64,000 nucleotides of DNA from Climacteris rufus (taxonomy: Eukaryota > Chordata > Aves > Passeriformes > Climacteridae): NCBI GenBank assembly GCA_013398175.1, contig VZRZ01007863.1:1061324-1125323 (forward strand). The letters run 5' to 3'. The notes under the pieces are model-generated. The model did not search any database, had not been told where the DNA came from, and saw nothing but the letters and a program-made list of their open reading frames with translations. Position numbers and translations under genes: made by a program. Shown piece by piece: positions 11,401 to 20,085 of the stretch (positions are counted from its first letter, which is position 1; the number at the start of each line of letters is the position of its first letter).

Positions 11401-14400
11401 TAGTTCCCATTTTATGTCATTTTTGCCCCTTTCCCTCAGTTTAAAGGAGAGGCCCTGGCAGGCGGGCGCATCTCCTCGTGCCCCCACACACAGATTACAC
11501 GGGCTGTGGATTTCAATTTTACATCGTCTGGCCTTTCCTAGCCCCGATCACACTTATTAACTAGATGAACCTGTGAGAGATGATGAAAAACTTCGAGTTC
11601 AAAAGGAAAAGATGGAAAAGGGGAGGTGAAAAAATACCGGAAAGTATTAAAAACTCTTTACTAAACATTGGAAGTCAAAGTCAGGTAGTTTCCAATTTTC
11701 CGAGCCAACTATGAAAACCCCTATTAAATAAAATAACTAAATAGAAATAAAAGTGACATTTGGCTTGCATTCCATCATTACGGTGCGAGTCTGTCCTCTT
11801 TTTATTCTCTCTCCTAAAAGCACAGTTCAAATGACAAATAGTTTGTTGCAGTGTATCAATGCCTTCTATTTATCCCTCCCCGCAGGGGGGCTAGTCCTGC
11901 AATGTCATCTTTAAAGGGGAGAGAGGAAAAAAAAAAAGGGGAAAAAAAGGGAAAAAAAAAGGAAGAGTGTGTGGAAAGAGAGAGAGGGAGGGGGGAAGAA
12001 AGAAGCAAGAAAAACGGGGCAAGAAGAGAAGAAATTGGAAGCAAATGGTCCATGAAGTAAACCATGATGCAGAGCTATCGATGCCGCAAATGGTTTATTC
12101 ATCCGGCTGATATTGTTGTGCCCGGGACTGAATGAACTCTTTCAGAGTGCCATATGAAGTTAAAGCAAGTAAATTTCTATCTTTCTCCACATTAGCTGCC
12201 TCATTGCCCTTCAATCGGGCCTCACAGAGGCAGAAAATAGCTCAACCATCTGCTTTCAAATCCCTGCGTTTGGCAGGTCCCGGGGGTTTGGGGAGGGGAG
12301 CCCGCCGTGCCTGGCACCCCGGATCTGCCACGGCCTCCCCGTGCCCGGCAGCGCTCCCCGGGACCGGGACAGCGGTGGCGGGGACAGCGGTGACACCGCG
12401 CCCCGGCGCTGTCACAGGGTGAGGTGCCCGAGCACAGGATGCTCAGGGATGCGGTCAGGGCACTGGGCAGCCCCGTTTTCCAAGCTGGCTTTGGGAAGGG
12501 AAGGGGCTTGGCAGAGCCTGGGGGTCTCCCCCAGGAGAAGAGGAAGGCGCCGGGTGCGGAGGGGTCGGGGTGGGCGCGGGTCCGGCCCGTGCTACAGGAA
12601 CACCCATCCCGGTGCCGGCTGCTGCCCTGCGGGAGGAGACCCTGCGGGAACCCGGCTTTGCAGGGCACCCAAGGAGGAGCGGGACCCCCTCCCCACCTTC
12701 CTCTTCCTCACGGCCCCGCCGCAGGCACGCGTCAGCCCCGCTGCGGGAGCCGGCTGCGGGGTTCCGGCGCTCCGATCCCTCTCCGCCGGCCTTCCCCTCC
12801 TCTCCCCGGGCTAATTAGCGCTGATGGACAGGTCAGGCAGCGGCCGGGCGCCCTGAGCCGCTGCGGCACGGACAGCGGGGAGCGGGGATGTGCCCGGCCG
12901 CCAGCCCCTCTTGGGANNNNNNNNNNNNNNNNNNNNNNNNNNNNNNNNNNNNNNNNNNNNNNNNNNNNNNNNNNNNNNNNNNNNNNNNNNNNNNNNNNNN
13001 NNNNNNNNNNNNNNNNNNNNNNNNNNNNNNNNNNNNNNGCCAGAGCTGAGGACCGAGGGTGCCCTCAGGGTCTCCAACACCGCCCATCCCACGGGAGGTT
13101 TTACCCCACGTCCCGAAGGATAGCACGGATGGGAAAGCGAGGAGCGCTGGGCGAGCTGCAGTGGCATTGCCATAGCCATGCCAGGCAGGGGACCCGAGCT
13201 GCAGGGGACAACCCGAACCTCCGCCACCCTCCACCCACTGTCCCACCGGCACCTCGTCTGTCTAATTGCTCCTTTATTGCTGCCCCGCGACGCTGTCCCT
13301 CCCGGTGTCAGCCTGGGACGGTCCCTGCCCCTATTCACGGCGGCAGCAATTAACGCGCCGGGGGAGGCGGCGGAGCCTCCCCGCACACACGGGCGGCCCC
13401 GCCGTGAAATTTCCAATTAGGCTGCGAACACACGAGACGCCCCCGGCCCCGTGGCTGCCGTGCTGGCCGGGCGGCCGTGATCGATTACCTTGGGGTTCTC
13501 CAGGATCCCGGCTTCGTAGCTGCAGAGGGCAGGAAGGAGAGAGAAGTCACTGCAGCACCTGCAACCCCAAAACCCACCGGGACGAGACCCCCGCTCCCAC
13601 TCACCCCGCGAGGATGGACATAAGTGCATGTTGTGGATTTGCAGGGCGTTTTAGCAGCAATTCTGCAAGGAGAGCCAGACTCGGGAGAGCCCAGGAGGTG
13701 GATGCTGCCATGTGGGATGTGGACAGCTGGGCAGAAAGGGAGGATGGAGGTTTTGGAGTCACCCGTGGTCAGCACATGGAGGGGCAGCCTGGGACAATGA
13801 TGTGGATAGGACTGTTCTGGACATGCAGGATGGAGAGGACTGGGGGCCCAGACCTTGGGTTCCTCACGCCATAGGAGCTCCCCACCTGCCTGGCCCCTCA
13901 CCTGATGTGCATGAGGTTCTCATCCATGCTCCAGGGTGTCTGAGGTGTCACAGGCACTGGGATCCCATGTTTCTGCCAAGAGAAAGAGAGTGGGGGTAGG
14001 AGAGCATGTGGGGAAAGCCAGCCCTCACTGGCACCACTTCCCACCAGGATCAGCCCCAAAAACACAGAGGCACAACCCACAGCCACCAGCAGGGTAGCAC
14101 AGAGCAAGGTGGACACTCGTGTTCAGGAGCATCATTGACTCCCACCCCAAGGGCCACCTCGGCGGGGACATGAGGGACACGGTGTGGCTGGGAGGAGAAC
14201 AGGTCCCCAAACCTACAGCGTGCTCTGGAGCCTGAGGAGGATGGATGCTCTGCCATGAGGGGACAGCAACACATCCCCAGAGCCCCGTGCAAACGTGGTG
14301 AGGCAGGAACACCCCACAGAGGTGGCAGTGTCCCTGTGAGCCCGGGCACCGAGCCGTGCCAGGCACACACGGCCCCTCCCGGCACAGCACACAGCACCGA

Positions 14401-17400
14401 GCACGGCTCCCTAACAAGGTCACCGGCGTGCTCAATTATCCACTGACATCTCAATGGGGGAAATTGCCTGTGAAGCCGAGGTGAATACGCGGGGGAATTA
14501 GCGAGAGGGGACGGCAGCCGGCTGACAACCGCAGCCAGCGGGGACGGCGCCCACCCCGCTGGGACGTCCTGGCTGTGGGATGGCCATGGTGGGACAGGGA
14601 TGGAGAGAGAGCTCCAGGCTCCCACTGTGCCTTCATGTGTCTGTACAGCCCAAACATTGCTGGGCAGCTCTGGCACTTCAGTGACACCACAGCAGGGACA
14701 GTCAAGGGCTCGGCTGGGAGCAGAGGCTGACGGGTCATTCCTTGTTGGAAGAAGGGAATGCTTGTGGTTGTTACAGCACGGTCCTCAAACCATCCCCTGA
14801 GACGGGAACAGGGTTCTGAGATACCTCCTAAGGTTGCAGAGGGTCTGACCCAGCCCTGCTGCTGGGGGGACATTGCCTCAGGCTCATGGGTTCTGATTTG
14901 CTGGTCCCCCACTATAATTCCAGTGTAGGGCCTGTCAGAATCCCCCTATATCCAATCCAGGCCTCCCCTGGCACAACTTGAGGCCATTTCCTCCTATCTG
15001 TATCGTGCTTGAGAGAAGAGACCAACCACTGGCACACCCATCTCACCTGGGCTGTACAAATGCATCTTTCAGACTCAAATACCCAATGACGATGAGCTTT
15101 GTTTCCTCAGCCAGCCCTCTCCTGCCTCTGCCTCCTCCTGGCACCTGGAGAAGCCAGTGCTCCCCAACCCATCCTCACCCCATTTCAAAGAGGATCCCCC
15201 AAGTTCAGACCCACTTAGCAACACCTACTGAGCCCAGGCAGCTTTGGCCAGAGCCAGAAGTGCCAGGACCAAAGAGGGATCTTGTTCTCAGGCTCTGCCC
15301 CACTGGCTCTGTCCCTGGTAATGGCTCATCCTGGAGCAGCATCCAGGAGAGCTTGGCTGTTCTCAGTGAGGTGTTTCAGCCTCAGCTGGTTGTGGAGACA
15401 GATCCATGGGCACAGGTTTGATGCCAGAGCAAGTCTGCAAATCCATGGCAAGGGCTGTGCCACGGTGGAACGGATCTTCACTTTCCCTGCCACCAATGGA
15501 CCCCCAAACATCATCCTGTTATCATTCCCTCAGCAGCAAGGTGAGCACATCCAGGTGCTCAAAGGACCTGGCCACGCATCTCCCTCTCCTGAGTGTGAAA
15601 AAGAAGGAAAACCACCTTTTCTTTTAAAATACTGCAGATAACCAGAAATGGAGAAGAATTAAAACCTGTCACCCTACAGTCTTTCCTCTTGGAATGGGGC
15701 CCCAATCCACTTCATTCCCCTTTTCCCCATTTCCAAACAACCAAAAACAAAAACAAAACCCACAACCAAACAAAACCCCCAAACCCAAAACACATGTTCC
15801 ATTTTCCATATAATAAAACCACGGCGCTCTTAATAACTCCCCTATTTGACAATTTGTTTGGCAACATATGGAAAGCTCTCGTAAACTCTCCCCTTCATAA
15901 TACCACGGCAGATGGCAAACACAATCCTCAACACGCCGCTCTCTCCCTGCAGCCCTAATGGGCTCCTCACCCCACGCCACATCCCTCCAGCTCCACACCT
16001 CGCCTTCCCAGAGATTACCCAGGCAGCTTCCATGGCAGCTATTTAAAAACTGAAGCAATTTTCTGGTTTATGCACAGAGCTGCCTTTTCCCTTTTGATTG
16101 ATTGAGCCGAGTTGTCAAGCATTTCCATGAAGTCGCTAAAGAAGAAAGGTACCCTGGTGGGCACATAAAAACCTGATGCAAAACTTCTAATATGTTTTAT
16201 TGTAACTTGTACTTCAAAAAGGAAGGGACAACAAAGGTGAATTGTTTGCTTTGTCTGTTACGCAAGTCAGGGAGCTGGGACCCGTTTCCTTGGAAAGCAG
16301 GTTACCATTAACAGCCAGGTAATTATGGGGCTTTTAGAAAGGAAGAAGGGGAGAAAAAAATAGAGAAAGAGGGGAAAAAACCCTGACCAGGAGGCTCCAG
16401 CGTGGTGCTGCAGGGATATTGTGCAGGGTGTGCTGTGTCACCTGCCAAGCCATGGTGAGCATCTCATGGTCACCCTGAGCATCCCACAGCTGCCCTGAGC
16501 ATCCCACAGCTGCCCTGATCTGTCCACGGCCACTCTGAGCACCTTTGGCTGCCCTGTGCACCTTGTGGCCACCCAAAGCACACCATGGCTGCCCCCAAAC
16601 CAGCTCCTACCTTGGCATAATCCATCAGCTCCCGGCGCCCAGGGAAGCGCTGGTAGAACTCGGGCAGCCTCCACGGTGCAACAACCTGGCAGGAGGGCAG
16701 GAGCATGAGATGAGAAGTCCCCAGGCTGGTTGTAGCCCCTGGGCCCCCTTTGCCCCTCAGAGCCAGGGGAGCCAGGACCCACAGGGTGTTGGCCTCCCAG
16801 CTGAAATTTAATCTCCCAGCACAAGGTGGGAGTAAACCAAAACCCTGACCCTAACCAGGCGCTGGATGCAAGGGGGAAACAGGCAGCATCGATTATCCAG
16901 CAGCTGCCTTGGTACTGCTTCCTCTGTGGCCTCGTGGTGTTTGGGGTAAAAATAGGTCAATTAAGGATCATTACAGCCCCCTCAAATGCCAAAACATTGC
17001 TGTGTGCAGCTGGTGGCTTGTTAAAGTGAGGCAGGGCCGTTTGCATGGGTGTTAAAGCAGAATTCCCACCGGCTGGAGAGGGGCCAGGAGCCTGGCAGTG
17101 GGGAGGCAGGGGCTGATTTTTGGTGTCTTACCTTGATCTTGGGACACAGGGCGTAGCAGGTGAGCTCAAATCGAACCTGGTCATTGCCCTGAAATAGGAA
17201 TGGGAGATGCTGAGGGGTCACCCCACCCTGGGGTGTGACAACAGACACGGGCAGCCCCTGATGAGCTGCTTGGCTCCAGTCACAGCTCTCCTTGTGACAT
17301 TGGAAACCTTGGGCACAGTGGGCAAGGAGTCTCTTTCCCATGGGATCATTCCTGGTCCCCCTCTGTGACTGGTTTGAGCCCCAAACCACCTTTCCTGTAG

Positions 17401-20081
17401 CTCCTGATAGCCAGGTGTTCAAACCAAATTTGGGTATTTTCCCCCCAAAATGCATCAGAGGACACATGAAGGAAGAGGGCAAAGTGGGGGAAGACCACAG
17501 TGAGCAGAGGGATGCAGTAGCTCATCATTAAATAGCTCTGAACCTCCCTTTACACTAATTGGCCCTTGCTGATTAGGTCCCACTAATGAGCCCAGGTAGC
17601 TGGGAAGGGGCGAGGAGCAGCAGCGAGGTGGGGAATTAAAGCACTTCCAAGGGAATAACACTCACCAAAGCCTATTTCCCACTGCACCCAGGGGTGTGTG
17701 GACCCCCACTTCCCTCCCATCGGCCCTGAGGATACATTTACAACCTCTGGAATTCCCGCAGGACTATTACACACAGGCGAGTCCATCCACCAAAGCACTC
17801 ATTTCCCTTCCAGGCCCAAAACACGTCCATCTGCTCCGGCAGCGGGGACACCCCAGATGGTCCCATTTAAGACTCCGCGGCCGGCTCGAGTTACCCGCAG
17901 TCGCTCCCTGCCCGTGCCCGCGGCTTTAATGGCCAGCGAGGTGGCCCTGGTGGCACCTGGGAGCGGAGGGGACACCACCGCACTGGGGCTGTGCTGCTCC
18001 GGGGGACCTCGCCGTGGGGGTTTTAGAGGGGCTGCTGCGGGTGGATGAGATGGATGGGAAGGGGAGCAGAAACCCCATAGAAGCAGGAGAGTTATTCCAA
18101 CCATGAAGCCCCCCCCCGGCTGCCCCTCTGATCCCTCTCCTGGGTGCTGGCACGTCCCTCAGCAGTCTCCCGGCTGCATTTAACACCCCCCCTTCCAGCA
18201 GTGTCCCCACCGCAGCTGTGAACCCCCAAACCCATTGTGGTCCCTCCAGGGAGTCACCTCGCCTTACCCCCAGGCACGGGCTGTGCTTTGTGTCCGGGTG
18301 GGAAGGGGAGGAGGAGGCACCCGGCAGGTCCTGGGTTCACCCTCCGAGCCCTCACCTGCCCCAGGTGTCCCCGGCCCGGGCTGGAGGTGCCGGGGGTGTC
18401 CCACGGCCACGTCCGGCAGCTCCCACGGCCCCACCGCGCTCCCCGCGGGGGATTCCCCCTCTCCGGGCAGGAGCTGGCCCCGAGCATCCCTTTTCCACGG
18501 TCTCTGGCTGCCTCTAGCGGCAAAACGTCCTCCCTGCGGCCGGCGGGGACAGCGGGGATGGGACAGGGACCGGGACAACCGGGATAGCGACCGGGACAGC
18601 AGGGATAGGGACAGGAATGGGAACACGGACCGCGAGAGGCAGGGATGGGGATAAGGATGGGGACAGGGACCAGGACAGCCAGAGCTGGGGACAGGAATGG
18701 GGACAAGGACTGGGACAGTCGCACCTATCCCAGGATATCCCTACCCACCCCCGGGTGGTGCTGGCTCAGTCTCAGCCGGCTCCTGGCCCGGACAGCCCCA
18801 GCATTTTGAAACTGCTGCCAAAACCAGGGTGTTCAGCCGTGACCCAGCCTTCCCAGCAGCGAGAGGGAACCGAAATTGGGCACAGAAATCCCAAAAGTGA
18901 GAAGGAAGTGTCGAAACACGGCTGGGCTTTGCACAGCCCTGCAGGGCACCCACAAAACACCTCCTGGCACCCACAGCTCGGCCTGCAGACTGACCAGCTG
19001 CCTCACCCAAGCACCTCGGGCCATCCCTGCCCGGTACCCACGGCCTCCCTCACCTTGCCCGTGGCCCCGTGGGCGACGTGCTGGGCGCCCTCACGCTGGG
19101 CGATCTCCACGAGCTTGCGGGCGATGCAGGGCCGGGCCAGGGCCGTGCCCAGCAGGTACCGATCCTCGTAGAGCGCGTTGGCCTGCACTGCTGGCCAGAT
19201 GAACTCCTCCACGAACTCCCTGCTGATGTCCTCGATGTAAACCTGCCAGCACAGAGGGACATTCTTGGAGGGAAGGGGGAACTCACCCCTCTGGGGCTTT
19301 ACAGTGCAGCTAAAGGTCTCTTTGCCTTCCTTTTCCCAGATGCTTTAGGGCAAAGCCTCTGGAGAAGGGATTTCTCATTGGCACTGTCCCCTCTGCACAG
19401 GATTCACCCCCACAGGGGGAACAGGGGGAGCTCAGAGCCCCCAGAAGGACAGAGGGACACTGTTACCTTCTTGGCCCCCAGTGCCAGGGCTTTCTTTCGT
19501 GCTGCCTCAAAATCTTCCTTCTGCCCAATGTTGGCCTGGAAAGCAGGAAAACACCGAGATTCGGTGTGAAACGAGACCACAAAACCCGGTGCAAGCCCAG
19601 TCTAGCACAGGGCATCATACAAGGCATGGCAGAGCCTGTGCTGGCTGGGCTTGAGGCCACCCAGGATGGGCAGGAGGGGGGTTCCACCCCGCAGGATACC
19701 TCAGGACCCCTTCTGCCAAGCCCTTGGCTCTGCCCTGATGCCCTGCCTTCATTAGCACAGGGTCATTAGCTGGCAGGGACAGGCCGTGCCACACAGGGCT
19801 GGCAGCTCAGCAGAGCAGCACCCGGGCTGGGCAATGCTTAATGAGTGGGAGCGGGGTCACCACCACAGCCACTCACACCCCAGGAGCCCCATTGCCCACC
19901 CAGGCCCCCAGACCGTGGCCCAGCACCCCCTCCAGCCCCAGCACCCAGGGACAGGGCTCAGTGCAGAGCTCACCAGGTAGGCGACGACGTCGTAGCCCTG
20001 CTCCTTCAGCCACACCAGGATGCAGGAGGTGTCGAGCCCCCCACTGTAGGCGAGGACCACTGTGCCCTTGGGCTGAGCCAT
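2586..20081 (-). CDS. ASS1: ASS1, argininosuccinate synthase, 3'-truncated by window edge (11 coding exons)
   Basis: The enzyme joins citrulline and aspartate, with ATP going to AMP and pyrophosphate, to make argininosuccinate in the cytosol (urea cycle, arginine and nitric oxide supply). The exons join in frame: 19974-20081, 19467-19535, 19054-19242, 17132-17188, 16611-16685, 13902-13972, 13489-13519, 9735-9825, 7802-7886, 6692-6756, 2586-2717, giving 973 bases or 324 codons plus one base. Visible motifs are the N-type ATP pyrophosphatase loop AYSGGLDTS (residues 11-19), YEDRYLLGTALARP, ATGKGNDQVRFE and PWSMDENLMHIS, which hold the family's citrulline, aspartate and ATP contacts. The human enzyme is 412 residues, so about 88 C-terminal residues lie left of position 1. 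The N-terminus begins MAQPKG, one codon longer than the human start. HMCN2 lies upstream on the same strand. Confidence 0.96.
2740..2985. promoter_or_regulatory. Putative conserved noncoding element next to ASS1 coding exon 11
   Basis: AT-richer sequence in the intron just upstream of the exon, with several TGACAG (Meis/TALE-type) motifs and ATAATGAC and TGTCATTATA motifs. It is noncoding in all frames. Assigned on composition and motif density only. Confidence 0.35.
4240..4480. promoter_or_regulatory. Putative conserved noncoding element in ASS1 intron
   Basis: Contains CCATAATTACTG (homeodomain type), GTGTTTAC (forkhead type) and AATTTTCTAATTTG within GC-rich flanks. No ORF of interest. 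Composition-based assignment. Confidence 0.25.
4795..4860. promoter_or_regulatory. Putative conserved noncoding element with TAATTAG and paired GATAA motifs
   Basis: Short AT-rich island with GTTAATTAGC followed by AGATAATTTGATAATGAGG. It is flanked by strongly GC-rich DNA, which makes the island stand out. Confidence 0.35.
4961..5006 (+). repeat. Tandem 19-base repeat, 2.4 copies
   Basis: AACAGGGCAAACCCGAGCT occurs twice in perfect tandem (4961-4979, 4980-4998), followed by a partial third copy. Confidence 0.9.
5036..5100. promoter_or_regulatory. Putative conserved noncoding element
   Basis: AT-rich block containing CATTAGGCCTTAACGAAG, CAATTAGGAG and AATCAATGTAAATGAATTT, with homeodomain and octamer-like motifs. 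Confidence 0.3.
5527..5696 (+). repeat. 27-base minisatellite, about 5-6 copies
   Basis: Copies start at 5554, 5581, 5608, 5635 and 5662, with a degenerate copy before and a partial copy after. The consensus begins CCCACCCCAGGGTGTCACC. It produces long repetitive open frames on both strands that are not genes. Confidence 0.95.
5755..5990. promoter_or_regulatory. Putative conserved noncoding element in ASS1 intron
   Basis: AT-rich sequence between the minisatellite and the next GC-rich block, with GTGACAGTTAAATGG, AAATTATTAAATGC, TTGACAAATTACTCAGC and TTTGATTATTCAAAC. Dense in homeodomain, TALE and HOX-cofactor-like motifs. Confidence 0.4.
6692..6756 (-). CDS. ASS1: ASS1 coding exon 10
   Basis: Residues 259-281, GKHGVGRIDIVENRFVGMKS. 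The glutamate of IVEN corresponds to a human citrulline contact (E270). Confidence 0.96.
6757..7801 (-). other. ASS1 intron between coding exons 9 and 10
   Basis: About 1 kb of ordinary noncoding sequence; no repeat or regulatory pattern that I can support. Confidence 0.8.
7802..7886 (-). CDS. ASS1: ASS1 coding exon 9
   Basis: Residues 231-259, VPVKVTNAGDGAT...FVYLNDIA. Here the sequence differs from the human protein more than elsewhere, which is normal for this surface segment. Confidence 0.95.
7950..8215. promoter_or_regulatory. Putative conserved noncoding element in ASS1 intron
   Basis: Contains GTTAAATAGATGTGACAGAT, a run ATAAATAAATAAAA, and CCCTTAACTAATTGAATTTC followed by CGCAATTGTCTTACAGC. 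Motif-rich and noncoding. Confidence 0.35.
8429..8483 (+). repeat. T55 homopolymer
   Basis: Uninterrupted run of 55 thymines, preceded by a pyrimidine-rich tract. The exact length may be an assembly estimate. It generates false poly-Phe and poly-Lys frames. Confidence 0.97.
8540..9075. promoter_or_regulatory. Strong candidate conserved noncoding element cluster in ASS1 intron
   Basis: Three AT-rich islands separated by GC-rich DNA: 8550-8735 (GCAATAAATGTATTAGGAAG, CATTTAACGCACTATCAG, TCTTTATTATATAGG), 8815-8885 (TTGCTATTAAATGTAAC, GCAATAATGAACC) and 8995-9075 (GAAATAGTTAATAATTAGA, AAATAAATTAACTAGG). The islands end sharply, as conserved enhancers often do in GC-rich avian DNA. Confidence 0.45.
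9735..9825 (-). CDS. ASS1: ASS1 coding exon 8
   Basis: Residues 201-231, NQAPPGLYTKT...LEIKFERG. Starts in phase 0 and ends with one base of the glycine codon. Confidence 0.95.
9925..10050 (+). repeat. Degenerate short tandem repeat (CATCCCAGAGCACATTCC-type)
   Basis: Imperfect copies of ATCCCAGAGCACATCCCC-like units, 17-32 bases apart. The period is irregular. Confidence 0.7.
10390..10620. promoter_or_regulatory. Putative conserved noncoding element in ASS1 intron
   Basis: Includes ATTTATAGGAAAGAGGCATC, TCTTATCTCCATCAG (GATA-type) and GTGAATTGCTGCAATTGAAG. AT-rich island with sharp borders. Confidence 0.3.
11500..12260. promoter_or_regulatory. Large candidate conserved noncoding block in ASS1 intron
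   Basis: About 760 bases of balanced-composition DNA in GC-rich surroundings. Notable stretches are ACACTTATTAACTAGATGAA (near 11550), TTCAAATGACAAATAGTTTG (near 11830), ATGGTTTATTCATCCGGCTG (near 12090) and CCATATGAAGTTAAAGC. A purine-rich tract (11925-12030) interrupts it. Noncoding in all frames. Confidence 0.45.
12270..13480. promoter_or_regulatory. Intragenic CpG-rich segment around the assembly gap
   Basis: CpG-dense sequence on both sides of the gap, ending just downstream of ASS1 coding exon 7, with a short AT island (CCGTGAAATTTCCAATTAGGC, 13402-13422) near its right end. It could be an orphan CpG island or internal promoter. No exon or TATA box was recognised. Confidence 0.35.
12917..13038. 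other. Assembly gap, 122 N
   Basis: Run of 122 undetermined bases inside a CpG-rich segment. Open frames that cross it are artefacts. Confidence 1.
13489..13519 (-). CDS. ASS1: ASS1 coding exon 7 (31-base microexon)
   Basis: Encodes YEAGILENPK after completing the split serine codon. Its length matches the very short exon expected from the protein alignment. CAG acceptor, GTAAT donor. Confidence 0.93.
13902..13972 (-). CDS. ASS1: ASS1 coding exon 6
   Basis: Residues 167-190, KHGIPVPVTP...PWSMDENLMHI. The two serines of this stretch match human citrulline-contacting S180 and S189; the second is completed by the next exon. Confidence 0.96.
15780..16330. promoter_or_regulatory. Putative conserved noncoding element in ASS1 intron
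   Basis: Contains CCATATAATAAAACCACGG, TTGTTTGGCAACATATGG, TCTCGTAAACTCTCC, then TTTTGATTGATTGAGCC and TAATATGTTTTATTGTAAC. AT-rich island with E-box and homeodomain-like motifs. Confidence 0.35.
16457..16560 (+). repeat. Degenerate 21-base tandem repeat
   Basis: Units like CTGAGCATCCCACAGCTGCC, nearly perfect for two copies and degenerating on both sides. It ends about 50 bases from ASS1 coding exon 5, inside the intron. Confidence 0.8.
16611..16685 (-). CDS. ASS1: ASS1 coding exon 5
   Basis: Residues 142-166 (VVAPWRLPEFYQRF...DYAK). Phase 0 at both ends, donor GTAGG. Confidence 0.96.
17132..17188 (-). CDS. ASS1: ASS1 coding exon 4
   Basis: Residues 123-141, GNDQVRFELTC. The Asn, Asp and Arg correspond to human N123, D124 and R127, which contact citrulline and aspartate. 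Phase 0 at both ends. Confidence 0.96.
17189..19053 (-). other. ASS1 intron between coding exons 3 and 4
   Basis: Contains an AT island at 17520-17600 (CATCATTAAATAGCTC, CACTAATTGGCCCTTGCTGA, CCACTAATGAGCC) and a CpG- and G-rich stretch from 17830 to 18720. No exon. Confidence 0.8.
18546..18720 (+). repeat. GGGACA/GGGATA-type degenerate minisatellite
   Basis: About 175 bases of interspersed GGGACAGGGAC, GGGATAGCGACC and GGGGACAGGAATGG units with a basic 6-base rhythm. G-runs every few bases could form G-quadruplexes on the + strand. Confidence 0.85.
19054..19242 (-). CDS. ASS1: ASS1 coding exon 3
   Basis: Residues 60-122, with the substrate-binding stretch YEDRYLLGTALARPCIARK and the ATGK that begins the aspartate/ATP-binding loop. 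Phase 0 at both ends. Confidence 0.97.
19467..19535 (-). CDS. ASS1: ASS1 coding exon 2
   Basis: Residues 37-59 (ANIGQKEDFEAARKK...). The exon is in phase 0 at both ends, with a CAG acceptor and a GTAAC donor. Confidence 0.96.
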
Positions 20082-20085
20082 GGTG
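19974..20085 (-). CDS. ASS1: ASS1 coding exon 1 (start codon at 20081-20079)
   Basis: The acceptor tract CCTTCCCTTTGCTTGACAG precedes CACCATGG, a strong Kozak start. Residues 1-36 include the ATP-pyrophosphatase motif AYSGGLDTS. The exon ends after codon 36 at donor GTGAG. An in-frame upstream ATG (20096) lies in the intron and was not used. Confidence 0.95.

Larger units (their letters stand above)
9826..13488 (-). other. ASS1 intron between coding exons 7 and 8
   Basis: Largest ASS1 intron in the window. It holds a degenerate repeat, two candidate noncoding elements, AT-rich sequence at 11040-11230, the assembly gap and a CpG-rich segment. No exon. Confidence 0.8.
13973..16610 (-). other. 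ASS1 intron between coding exons 5 and 6
   Basis: Holds a short AT island at 14405-14500 (CAATTATCCACTGACATC, GGAATTAGCGAG), the 15780-16330 candidate element and a tandem repeat. Otherwise unremarkable. Confidence 0.8.

Noticed and set aside
12424..13353. 309-codon + strand frame across the assembly gap
   Set aside because: It reads through 122 undetermined bases in CpG-rich DNA, so it has no evidential value.
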